DNA of 64,000 nucleotides. Origin: Mucilaginibacter glaciei (GTDB taxonomy: Bacteria > Bacteroidota > Bacteroidia > Sphingobacteriales > Sphingobacteriaceae). Position numbers and translations under genes: made by a program. The notes beneath the pieces were generated by a model. It did no database searches, had not been told where the DNA came from, and saw only the letters and a list, made by a program, of their open reading frames with translations. The stretch lies in the NCBI RefSeq assembly GCF_014773245.1, contig NZ_JACWMX010000004.1:248001-312000 (forward strand), read 5' to 3'. Positions 7,711 to 15,076 of this stretch are shown one piece after another. Position 1 is the stretch's first letter. Each line of letters begins with the position of its first letter.

Positions 7711-7849
7711 AGTGTGGTATTTGAAATACAAAAAACAGCGCAGTTTTTAAAAATGTGTCTTAATGACACTAAAGTAAAAAAATTACTAATGCCTGTAAAC
7801 GAGCCAAAAGCATTTTTTGGCACAAGTTTAAATTTATGGTATCAATTGG

Positions 7850-7957
7850 TATAGTATTTGTATTAATTAGTACGGACCGGTAAACTTACCGGTTAATTGT
7901 GATAAGGTTTAGGTTGAAAGTCCCCCGGAGCAAGTCTGGGGGGCTTTTATTTTTTAC
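7850..7957 (+). ncRNA. Candidate small RNA or leader ending in a strong terminator
   Basis: This 301-bp gap (7711-8011) has no ORF. It contains a near-promoter sequence (TATAGTATTTG, 7850-7860), then a palindrome ACCGGTAAACTTACCGGT (7876-7893), then a terminator. That order fits a short transcript of about 85-95 nt. The box is one base longer than the TAnnTTTG consensus, so the promoter is weak evidence. The palindrome could instead bind a regulator. Confidence 0.35.
7917..7957 (+). terminator. Strong Rho-independent terminator
   Basis: The stem AAAGTCCCCCGGA / TCTGGGGGGCTTT with loop GCAAG pairs over 13 bp with two G-U pairs and is followed by TTTTATTTTTT. It is about 200 bp downstream of the anti-sigma gene. 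Confidence 0.8.
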
Positions 7958-8011
7958 GCCTTTTTTGTTACAGATTAATAATATAAAGCCATGTTCAACG
8001 TTTTTTAAGCA

Positions 8012-8326
8012 ATGAAATTGATCTGCTTTTTATTAGCGTTATGTGTGCTAACTGTTTCGGTAACACCAGGCAAAGCATTTATTGGTAATAACAGATCTGA
8101 CGCGCAATGCTGTACGAAGAATAAAATTCCGCATAATGAAAATAACAGTTGTGCAAAGGGCGTTTGTTTTAACTTGGTAACTTGCAATTTCTGTTGCTGT
8201 TGGGAGGTTAATCCAATAATTACCCAACCGGTAATGGCGCAAGCATTAGAATTAAACAGTTTATCTCATCCATCAGGCAGCATTACAGATTATTCGCGGT
8301 CTTGCTGGAACCCTCCAAAAGTTTAA
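8012..8326 (+). CDS. Small secreted Cys-rich protein of unknown function
   Basis: A 104-aa protein with a clear signal peptide (KLICFLLALCVLTVSVTPG, cleavage near residues 20-23). The mature part has CC, NSCAKGVC and TCNFCCC clusters and ends YSRSCWNPPKV. A similar aromatic-CW-PP tail is familiar from small secreted Bacteroidota proteins near metal-related genes, but I know of no function. The Cys clusters could bind metal or form disulfides. Another Cys-rich peptide gene follows 71 bp downstream in the same direction. Confidence 0.65.
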   Translation: MKLICFLLALCVLTVSVTPGKAFIGNNRSDAQCCTKNKIPHNENNSCAKGVCFNLVTCNFCCCWEVNPIITQPVMAQALELNSLSHPSGSITDYSRSCWNPPKV

Positions 8327-8397
8327 TTAAGGTTCATTATGGCGGTATTTATTTACCGTAAAGTATAATCTTTAATAAACAGTCTAATTAAAAAATC

Positions 8398-8592
8398 ATG
8401 AAAAAATTTATTTTCATCACAATGATGATGATGTTCTCTATATGCGCAGTTTCATCAGCAAATACACCTTGCTGCAATAGTAAAATGAATAAGTGCACAA
8501 AATGTATTAAAACCTGCTCAAAACCAACTTGTTTAGAAACATGCGGTAAGGGATGTAAATCATCAGAGATATGTAAACATACCTGTAGTTAA
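8398..8592 (+). CDS. Very small secreted Cys-rich peptide
   Basis: A 64-aa protein with signal peptide (KKFIFITMMMMFSICAVSSA) leaving about 43 residues with ten cysteines: CC, CTKC, TC, TC, TC, GC, C and TC. The mature peptide is Lys-rich and lacks aromatic residues. It resembles a metallothionein-like or disulfide-knotted peptide, but the spacing matches no family I can name. A terminator follows immediately. It may be co-transcribed with the other Cys-rich gene upstream. Confidence 0.65.
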   Translation: MKKFIFITMMMMFSICAVSSANTPCCNSKMNKCTKCIKTCSKPTCLETCGKGCKSSEICKHTCS

Positions 8593-8594
8593 CG

Positions 8595-8627
8595 ATAGAA
8601 GCCGGGTTGATAGCCCGGCTTTTCTAT
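8595..8627 (+). terminator. Terminator after the Cys-rich peptide gene
   Basis: The stem ATAGAAGCCGGG / CCCGGCTTTTCTAT has one bulged T and is followed by T-rich sequence. It starts 3 nt after the stop codon. Confidence 0.75.
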
Positions 8628-8678
8628 TTCATTAAAAATTCATTCAACAATTATTACCTTAGTGGTAAAATTCGACCA

Positions 8679-9530
8679 ATGAAAAAACGCTTTATATACC
8701 TGTGCATAATGTTAATGGCGTGCGCCACTTTAAAAACATACGCTCAGGAGCCCCGCATACCCGAAGCAAGCTCTACCCAAACGATAATTCAGGATTTTGG
8801 CCTGGGGAAGATCACGATCACCTACTCGCGCCCAAATGTAAAGGGCCGCAAAATATTCGGTGGTATTAACCCGTACGGCGAAGTTTGGCGCACCGGTGCC
8901 AATGCTGCAACCACCATTAGTTTTAGCGAAAATGTAATTGTTGAAGGTAATAAGGTACCCATGGGTACGTATGCTTTATTCAGCATCCCCGGCGAAAAGG
9001 AATGGACCATTATTCTGAATAAAACCGCAAAGCAATGGGGTGCCTACAGCTACAAACAATCAGATGATTTGCTGCGCTTTAAAGTAAAACCTATTGATGT
9101 AAAAGAAAAACGCGAATCGCTGACCATGCAGTTTGCAAACTCGACCACTAAAAGCACCGACTTGTATATCGTTTGGGACCACACCGGCGTGCCTATCCAT
9201 ATGCAAACTGATGATGATTTGCAAATTACTGCCAACATTGAGAAGTTAATGCAGGGCGACGTTAAAAAACGCCCCTATTTTAATGCTATACAGTATTATT
9301 ATGAAAACGATAAAGACCTGAATAAAGCGATGACCTGGGCCTTAGAAGCCGAAAAACTGGAACCTAAAGGCCCCTGGTACAAATTATGGAAGGCCCGCAT
9401 TCAGTTAAAAATGGGTAAAAAGGCCGAGGCTATTGCAACCGCGCAGGAAGGCGTACGTTTAGCAAAGGAAAGCAATGATGATGAATACGTTCGTTTAAAC
9501 GAAGCGGTGATAGGGCAGGCAAAAAACTAA
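8679..9530 (+). CDS. DUF2911 secreted protein with C-terminal TPR-like region
   Basis: A 283-aa exported protein. The signal peptide is KKRFIYLCIMLMACATLKTYA. Residues about 30-170 carry the DUF2911 core, with ITYSRPNVKGRKIFGG, YGEVWRTGANAATTI and GTYALFSIP. The C-terminal 90 residues (NKAMTWALEAEKLEPKGPW, then KMGKKAEAIATAQEGV) look like TPR helices. I reject the longer frame opening at 8607 because it begins inside the preceding terminator. The family is common in Bacteroidota and has no established reaction. Confidence 0.85.
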   Translation: MKKRFIYLCIMLMACATLKTYAQEPRIPEASSTQTIIQDFGLGKITITYSRPNVKGRKIFGGINPYGEVWRTGANAATTISFSENVIVEGNKVPMGTYALFSIPGEKEWTIILNKTAKQWGAYSYKQSDDLLRFKVKPIDVKEKRESLTMQFANSTTKSTDLYIVWDHTGVPIHMQTDDDLQITANIEKLMQGDVKKRPYFNAIQYYYENDKDLNKAMTWALEAEKLEPKGPWYKLWKARIQLKMGKKAEAIATAQEGVRLAKESNDDEYVRLNEAVIGQAKN

Positions 9531-9551
9531 GAGCGTATATTTACAATATAT

Positions 9552-9582
9552 GGAGGCGCAAGAAACTGCGCCTCCTTTTTTT
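9552..9582 (+). terminator. Terminator after the DUF2911 gene
   Basis: A perfect 9-bp stem GGAGGCGCA / TGCGCCTCC with loop AGAAAC is followed by seven T. A second T-run follows at 9588-9595. Confidence 0.85.
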
Positions 9583-9635
9583 GTATATTTTTTTTGCGAT
9601 AAGAAGGGTTCTATCATAGTACGCAATGCAGTTAA

Positions 9636-11342
9636 TCAGGCTTCGGTTTTAGGTGCAGGTAAGTTTGGCTTACTGAAGATTGTAAAAATCCCCGCGATGA
9701 TGATCACCCCGAAACAGCCGATAGCATTTAACCACAGATAGGCTACAGCGTTGTAATAACCCATCACACAGATGATCACCTCGGTAATTACCGCAGCTAT
9801 GAATACCGATGTGCCGTTAATACGTTTAATGTAAAAGGCCACCACAAATACCCCCAAAATGGTTCCGTAAATGTATGACCCTAACTGGTTAACGGCTTCT
9901 AACAAGTTGCCAATTTTGCTGGCATAAAGCGCCATAGCAATACAAACCAGTCCCCAGAATATGGTGGCCAATCGGGATGCGACCACGTAGCTTTTATCAG
10001 CGGCGTTGGGGTTAATGATGCGCCTGTAAAAATCTATCACACTGGTTGATGCCAGTGAGTTGAGCCCACTTGCCGTCGAGCCCATAGAAGCCAGGAATAT
10101 AATGGCGATTAATAAGCCTATTAATCCCTTTGGCAGGTAATGCGTAACAAAAGTGAGGAATACGTAATTGGTATCATCCACATTAGCCTTCTCATTATTC
10201 TTTTTAATTACCGCTATGGCATCCTGCCGGATAATGCCCGACTGCACATTGGCCAACTTTAAGGCGTCCTTAGCGCGCGCGACGTTTTCCGGGTTATTGC
10301 TGTCGATGGCTTTAGACAGTTCATCAGCCTTGATCCTTTTCTGTTTAAACGCCTCGGTGTACTGGCGCTCCAGGTAATTAAATTGCGGGGCGTAGGTGCT
10401 TTTCTTCACCTGCTCTACCTCATAATTATTAAAGAATACCGGCGGCCTGTTAAATTGATAGAAGCTAAATACCAGCACGCCAACCAGCAAGATCAAAAAC
10501 TGCATAGGGATCTTCAACAGGCCGTTCATGATCAGCCCCAGGCGGCTTTGGCCAACGGTGCTGCCGGTTAGGTATCGCCCAACCTGGCTTTGATCTGTAC
10601 CGAAGTAGGATAGCTGTAAAAAGAAGCCGCCGATAATGCCGCTCCAGATGTTATATCGGTTATCCGGGTCAAACTTCCAGTCGATAATATTCATGCGGCC
10701 CAGGTTGCCAGCTATTTTGATGGATTTGATAAAGCCGACATCTGCAGGCATCAGCATGACCACAAACAGACCAGCCAGGAACATGCCCGAAAAAATGATA
10801 GACATTTGCAGCAGTTGCGTGTACGATACCGCCTTTGAGCCGCCGTAAACCGTATAGAATAACACCAGCCCGCCTATAAATAGCGTGGTGTAAGTAGTGT
10901 TAATATGTAAGATACCCGATAGAATGATTGATGGCGCATAGATGGTGATACCGGTAGACAGCCCCCGCTGGATCAAAAATAACAGGGAGGTTAAGGTTCG
11001 GGTTTTCAGATCAAAGCGTTGCTCTAAAAACTCATACGCGGTATAAACTTTTAATTTATGGAAAATGGGCACAAAAGTTACGCATAGCACAATCATGGCC
11101 AGCGGCAACCCGAAATAGAACTGTACAAAGCGCATCCCATCGCCATAGGCCTGGCCGGGTGCTGAAAGGAAGGTAATGGCGCTTGCCTGGGTGGCCATTA
11201 CCGATAGGCCCACATGATACCACGGTAACGAGCGGCTGCCCAGATATTGATCGATGTTTTTGTTACTGCCGCTTTTAAAAACACCGTATAACACGATAGC
11301 CAGCAGGGTGCCGCCTAAAACTATCCAATCGGTTAAGCTCAT
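9636..11342 (-). CDS. Sodium:solute symporter (SSS family)
   Basis: A 568-aa inner-membrane transporter with about 13 hydrophobic segments. The N terminus (YLGSRSLPWYHVGLSVMATQ, then ITFLSAPGQAYGDGMRF) is typical of SSS proteins, as is ASTSVIDFYRRIINP further on. A hydrophilic, charged insertion of about 80 residues lies around 315-395. The substrate is not clear; sugars or sialic-acid-like solutes are common in this subgroup. The ATG overlaps the stop of a 42-codon membrane ORF (ATGA), and that ORF overlaps the preceding 62-aa gene. The set follows a PIG-L deacetylase gene on the same strand. Confidence 0.93.
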   Translation of the reverse strand: MSLTDWIVLGGTLLAIVLYGVFKSGSNKNIDQYLGSRSLPWYHVGLSVMATQASAITFLSAPGQAYGDGMRFVQFYFGLPLAMIVLCVTFVPIFHKLKVYTAYEFLEQRFDLKTRTLTSLLFLIQRGLSTGITIYAPSIILSGILHINTTYTTLFIGGLVLFYTVYGGSKAVSYTQLLQMSIIFSGMFLAGLFVVMLMPADVGFIKSIKIAGNLGRMNIIDWKFDPDNRYNIWSGIIGGFFLQLSYFGTDQSQVGRYLTGSTVGQSRLGLIMNGLLKIPMQFLILLVGVLVFSFYQFNRPPVFFNNYEVEQVKKSTYAPQFNYLERQYTEAFKQKRIKADELSKAIDSNNPENVARAKDALKLANVQSGIIRQDAIAVIKKNNEKANVDDTNYVFLTFVTHYLPKGLIGLLIAIIFLASMGSTASGLNSLASTSVIDFYRRIINPNAADKSYVVASRLATIFWGLVCIAMALYASKIGNLLEAVNQLGSYIYGTILGVFVVAFYIKRINGTSVFIAAVITEVIICVMGYYNAVAYLWLNAIGCFGVIIIAGIFTIFSKPNLPAPKTEA

Positions 11343-11467
11343 TCAAATGATTTGGTAATGAGCCAAAATACAAAAATTAAAAAAACCAGCCACACGACAA
11401 CCATGCCGTAAAACTGGTTCCAGTTACGTATAAAAGACGGGAGACTATTGTCCTCAGACGTTTTCAC
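11339..11467 (-). CDS. 42-aa single-span membrane protein coupled to the symporter
   Basis: Translation from GTG at 11467 gives a 42-aa protein. A hydrophilic head of about 20 residues (SEDNSLPSFIRNWNQFYG) is followed by one strongly hydrophobic helix (VVVWLVFLIFVFWLI) and a short TKSFE tail. It starts 14 bp inside the upstream 62-aa gene, and its TGA overlaps the symporter ATG as ATGA. Overlaps on both sides point to a translated gene. An accessory subunit for the symporter, like the small partners of some SSS and RND transporters, is an inference. Confidence 0.6.
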   Translation of the reverse strand: MKTSEDNSLPSFIRNWNQFYGMVVVWLVFLIFVFWLITKSFE

Positions 11468-11642
11468 GGCCTTTCACCAAAAACTTAATGAAAATGGCTG
11501 CAGTAAGTAAACCGAACACACCACCTACCGGGATCCAGATAAAACCTCTTTCAATAATTGCGCCTACAAACATGCCGCTAACCAAAGCGATGAGGTAAAA
11601 TATGTAATCGTAATTTTCTTTTTCTTCGTGATGATGTGACAT
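11454..11642 (-). CDS. Small two-span membrane protein
   Basis: A 62-aa protein with a His-rich N terminus (SHHHEEKENYDY), two hydrophobic segments (about 14-32 and 35-54) and a basic tail. It overlaps the 42-aa ORF and is cotranscribed with the symporter. A perfect -7 box TAAATTTG (plus 11669-11676) lies 26 nt before its ATG, so this gene probably begins the symporter transcript. No function is known to me. Confidence 0.65.
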   Translation of the reverse strand: MSHHHEEKENYDYIFYLIALVSGMFVGAIIERGFIWIPVGGVFGLLTAAIFIKFLVKGRENV

Positions 11643-11668
11643 AGTATGTAGTATTAAATATGTGGTTG

Positions 11669-11676
11669 CAAATTTA
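11669..11676 (-). promoter_or_regulatory. -7 promoter box of the small-protein/symporter operon
   Basis: The minus strand reads TAAATTTG, matching TAnnTTTG, 26 nt upstream of the ATG at 11642. Confidence 0.5.
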
Positions 11677-11708
11677 TATTATTAAACGGTTGATGCCTAA
11701 TGCAAATA

Positions 11709-14246
11709 TTACTTTTTAGGTTTGCTCAACAAATTGATAAAAAGGCGGTAAGCACCCGGTACTCCGGCGGGCAATTCCCTAAAGAATACCAGTGAGGTGT
11801 ACACATAGCGGCCTTTACCGTAATCGGCAACAATGAGCGAGCCATTTTGTGCCGATTGCCCGGGATCATTCATCTGTAAAGGCGCCTTATATAGCGGGTC
11901 GATGTTGTTGACCATGTAAACGCTGCGTTCCTGTACCCAGCCTTTAAAATCATCGGCGGTTATTTTGTTAGGGTAATTTAAAACAGGGTTTGTAGCATCA
12001 AAAATGGTAACCGGTGCATCCTCATTAGTAACCCGTTCATTCACTACCCTAAACGGATACGGGCCCAATTGCTGCGTAACCAGTCCGTTATTGTTATTAT
12101 ATTGTACCACTAACACGCCACCATTTTTTACATACTCCAACAGTTTTGGCTGCTCGTACGACAAACGCTCGTTCACGTTATAAGCCCGCACACCGGTAAC
12201 GATGGCATCATAGCCGGATAGATCGGTGTTCAGCACCTCGTTTTCTGATAATACGTGCACCTCGTAACCTACCTGTTGTAAAGCCTCGGGCACCAGGTCG
12301 CCGGCACCGGCTATGTAGCCAATGCGCTTGCCTTCGGTTTTAATATCAAGGTTAACCAGTTTGGCTTGCGCCGGCGGGAATAAAGTGATAGTCGGGATGT
12401 GCTGATAGCGGATCTGCTGTAAGCCTAACGAGGATGTTTGCCCGTTAGCCGAAACCACCGCTTCTAAAACAGCGGTATTGGTTTTGCCATTGGCAGGCGT
12501 AACGCTGAATGCTACAGACCATTCATCGCCCTTTTTCTTTCCCGTAAAATCAATCTTGGCGGGGCTGATCTTCCACCCCTCAACAGGTTTCAGGCTGATG
12601 CTCCCCGATGTATTTGTAAAGCTTTTGAGCTTTACCTGCACGGTTTGCGTCTGAATGTTATTATAGATATAAACCTTATTCTGGATATCAGCAGTTACGG
12701 GCGGGGCTATAACCAGCGGCTGATAAACCTCGCCACGGGCAGGGTCAGTATATTTGTAAACTAATTTACGGTCGTAACTGATCTCTTTACCGGCAATCGT
12801 GAAGGTATAGGTAACTTTGGGAGCGTCGGGGTTTTCCGGGTTGCCAACTTTAAGGTCGTCGTTAATTTTATAAGCGCCGATGCCATGCGGTGATTCCATC
12901 CAGTAAGGTTGGGTTATTTTATCGGCTACAGGAGCTTCCTTATCAACAAAAGTATAACTCGTTAATTTATTCGATTCGAGAATCAAACCGTGTGGGGTAG
13001 TAACCTTTCTTAGTATACCATTTCCGGGATTAATTTCTAATGCGCTTACGGGAAGAGTATTAGGCGTATAAATTTGAGCAACAATTTCAATTTTCTCCCC
13101 TAATGCATACGATGGTTCTTTAGCATAAGCCTCAAACCACAAACCCGCACAAGCAGCAATCAGATCTTTCAATTCTTTAGTCTTTTGCTTATGCCAGTAT
13201 TCGTAATCTGCGGCGGCTGTGGCGGTTAAGCGTACGGTCTGTAAAGCTTTGTCGGTACCGATGGTTAGGTCTACCTTATTCAATAGCGCCACCAAAGCTG
13301 GTACTGAGGCCTGAGGTGCATCACTGCTAAAGTTTTTGCTGATTGCGTTGATCTCTGCGGTTAATGCCTCGCCTTTTGGCACACGTGCCCATGTGGTGGT
13401 TACGCCGTCCATTAGGTCGGTTTTAGGGGCATCGCCTAAAATGGTTTTAAAGTATTCAAAGGCATCGCCGCGTTGTTTGGCACTGCCAAAGCCCTGTGTT
13501 TTATGGCTGCTGCGGCTTTCGGCAGCTATTTCTCCGTAGCCTTTACCTAACAGCGAATTGTAGCCGCCTACATTGATCTTAAACTGATCTGGCGAGGTGG
13601 TATTGGTGTTGCCAAAATTAAAGGTGTTCCACAACAGGCGTTTGGCTTGCCAAACCTGCACATATTTTAACTGCTCCGGGTATTTTTTTGGGTCAGCAGC
13701 TGCGCTGAAAGCTTCCTGCGCTAATATGGCCGATGCCGTATGGTTACCGTGGCCGCCCTCGCCCGTTGTAGGGAAGCGGCAGATCATCACATCGGGCCTG
13801 AACTGACGGATCACCCATACCATGTCACCCAATACTTTATCCTTGTCCCAAAACTTCAAAGTCTCCTCTGGCGTTTTAGAAAATCCAAAATCATTTACGC
13901 GGCTAAAAAATTGCTCCGCACCATCTATCCGGCGGGCGGCCAATAATTCCTGCGTGCGGGTCAGTCCCAATAATTCGCCCTGCTCGGTGCCTATCAGGTT
14001 TTGCCCGCCGTCGCCACGGGTCAAACTCAAATAGCCGGTGCGGTAATGTTTCTCTTGCGCCAGGTAAGCTAAAAGGCGCGTGTTCTCATCGTCCGGGTGT
14101 GCGGCTATATAAAGTACGCTGCCTAAAACATTTAATTTTTTAAGGTTTTGCTGTATGGTACCTATGTCTGTAGGCGGCGCAGTTTGGGCAAATGCCGTAT
14201 AGCAAAACAGAATACCGGTAAGAATTAAGGGCAGGGAGCGCTTCAT
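11709..14246 (-). CDS. PIG-L / LmbE-family deacetylase with large C-terminal region
   Basis: An 845-aa exported protein with signal peptide (KRSLPLILTGILFCYTAFA). The N-terminal 260 residues are a PIG-L deacetylase domain: AHPDDENTRLLAY supplies the zinc ligands and GEGGHGNHTAS the third His. Residues about 380-620 look like beta-sandwich or NPCBM-like domains, and about 640-845 resemble a ThuA/GATase-like fold (IGYIAGAGDLVPEALQQVGY, ending YVYTSLVFFRELPAG). The likely reaction is N-deacetylation of an amino sugar in the periplasm. A perfect -7 box lies 5 nt before the ATG. Confidence 0.9.
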   Translation of the reverse strand: MKRSLPLILTGILFCYTAFAQTAPPTDIGTIQQNLKKLNVLGSVLYIAAHPDDENTRLLAYLAQEKHYRTGYLSLTRGDGGQNLIGTEQGELLGLTRTQELLAARRIDGAEQFFSRVNDFGFSKTPEETLKFWDKDKVLGDMVWVIRQFRPDVMICRFPTTGEGGHGNHTASAILAQEAFSAAADPKKYPEQLKYVQVWQAKRLLWNTFNFGNTNTTSPDQFKINVGGYNSLLGKGYGEIAAESRSSHKTQGFGSAKQRGDAFEYFKTILGDAPKTDLMDGVTTTWARVPKGEALTAEINAISKNFSSDAPQASVPALVALLNKVDLTIGTDKALQTVRLTATAAADYEYWHKQKTKELKDLIAACAGLWFEAYAKEPSYALGEKIEIVAQIYTPNTLPVSALEINPGNGILRKVTTPHGLILESNKLTSYTFVDKEAPVADKITQPYWMESPHGIGAYKINDDLKVGNPENPDAPKVTYTFTIAGKEISYDRKLVYKYTDPARGEVYQPLVIAPPVTADIQNKVYIYNNIQTQTVQVKLKSFTNTSGSISLKPVEGWKISPAKIDFTGKKKGDEWSVAFSVTPANGKTNTAVLEAVVSANGQTSSLGLQQIRYQHIPTITLFPPAQAKLVNLDIKTEGKRIGYIAGAGDLVPEALQQVGYEVHVLSENEVLNTDLSGYDAIVTGVRAYNVNERLSYEQPKLLEYVKNGGVLVVQYNNNNGLVTQQLGPYPFRVVNERVTNEDAPVTIFDATNPVLNYPNKITADDFKGWVQERSVYMVNNIDPLYKAPLQMNDPGQSAQNGSLIVADYGKGRYVYTSLVFFRELPAGVPGAYRLFINLLSKPKK

Positions 14247-14251
14247 ATCAG

Positions 14252-14259
14252 CAAATATA
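14252..14259 (-). promoter_or_regulatory. -7 promoter box of the PIG-L gene
   Basis: The minus strand reads TATATTTG, a perfect TAnnTTTG match, only 5 nt from the ATG at 14246. Confidence 0.45.
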
Positions 14260-14334
14260 TTGTAAAGATGTATTGCGCCATACGGGTAGCCACAATATTA
14301 TATCACACTAAAATAATATTTCATCAGTTTTTTT

Positions 14335-14350
14335 AATCAATCGATTGATT
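14335..14350. promoter_or_regulatory. TetR operator candidate 1
   Basis: AATCAATCGATTGATT is a perfect 16-bp palindrome. The same half-site word AATCAA recurs in the second palindrome next to the TetR start codon. It lies between the divergent PIG-L and TetR genes. Confidence 0.6.
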
Positions 14351-14400
14351 TTTTTGTTTATCAGTCAATGTCTTACAAATTACTGACAATCAAAATTTAA

Positions 14401-14422
14401 ATTAATCAATCGTTTGATTAAT
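14401..14422. promoter_or_regulatory. TetR operator candidate 2 overlapping the promoter
   Basis: ATTAATCAA-TCGT-TTGATTAAT has perfect 9-bp arms. Its right arm overlaps the -7 box TAATTTTG (14419-14426), so a bound repressor would block the promoter. This fits autoregulation by the TetR protein. Confidence 0.7.
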
Positions 14423-14426
14423 TTTG
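14419..14426 (+). promoter_or_regulatory. -7 promoter box of the efflux operon
   Basis: TAATTTTG matches TAnnTTTG and ends 7 nt before the TetR ATG at 14434. Confidence 0.55.
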
Positions 14427-14433
14427 CACCGCA

Positions 14434-15075
14434 ATGAATCAGACAATGGAAAAAGATAAGACAGATAAAAAGGATCATATCCTGGATGTTGCTGAAAAAG
14501 TTTTTGCGGAATTAGGTTACGACGGTGCTTCTACCAGGTTAATATCCGGCGAGGCCGGTGTGAATATGGCTATGCTTAATTATTACTTCGGCAGTAAAGA
14601 GGGCGTATTCCTGGCCATTTTTGAAAGACGGATTGCTACGTTTCAATCTTCATTATTAGCGATAGGCAATGACGATACTGCTAATACCTGGGATAAACTG
14701 GATATGTATGTAGATAGTTATGTAGAGCGGGTGGTGAACAATAACTGTTTTCATATTATGCTTAACAGGGAAATCTCGAAATCTAAGAAAACAGATATGA
14801 CCGATCAGATCACTACAATCATTATGAAGAATGTTACTGTTTTTCAGGATATCATCGCAACCGGCATCAAAACAGGCGAGTTTAATAAAGATGTTGATCA
14901 GCAGCTGTTAGTAGCAACCATTTTCGGTACTAAAAACTATTTGATCAATACACCCCACATATCGTCGCGCGTAATTGGTTACGATGTTATGGAGCAAGAT
15001 AACCAAGAAAAACTATTGAAGCCGCGTTTAAAAACCTATCTGAAAAAACTGTTAAAAGCTTATTTACAAAATTAA
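14434..15075 (+). CDS. TetR/AcrR-family repressor of the efflux operon
   Basis: A 213-aa regulator. The N-terminal HTH lies at about residues 14-60 (ILDVAEKVFAELGYDGASTR, then VNMAMLNYYFGSKEGVF). The helical ligand and dimer domain follows. It is the first gene of an operon with tolC-, emrA- and emrB-like genes, with 1-17 bp gaps. Two palindromes just upstream, one over the promoter, are the likely autoregulatory operators. It probably derepresses the pump when a toxic ligand binds; the ligand is unknown. Confidence 0.93.
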   Translation: MNQTMEKDKTDKKDHILDVAEKVFAELGYDGASTRLISGEAGVNMAMLNYYFGSKEGVFLAIFERRIATFQSSLLAIGNDDTANTWDKLDMYVDSYVERVVNNNCFHIMLNREISKSKKTDMTDQITTIIMKNVTVFQDIIATGIKTGEFNKDVDQQLLVATIFGTKNYLINTPHISSRVIGYDVMEQDNQEKLLKPRLKTYLKKLLKAYLQN

Positions 15076-15076
15076 A

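Noticed and set aside
7755..7769. GTGTC-TTAAT-GACAC hairpin as terminator of the sigma/anti-sigma operon
   Set aside because: The stem is only 5 bp and no T-run follows on the plus strand.
7817..7833. Sigma-54-like promoter (TTGGCAC at 7817)
   Set aside because: The -12 GC element is missing: the expected TTGC position reads TAAA.
8607..8678. Longer start for the DUF2911 gene
   Set aside because: It begins inside the preceding terminator, and the ATG at 8679 gives a clean signal peptide.
9550..9741. Short plus-strand ORF after the DUF2911 gene
   Set aside because: It runs through the terminator and lies antisense to the symporter end.
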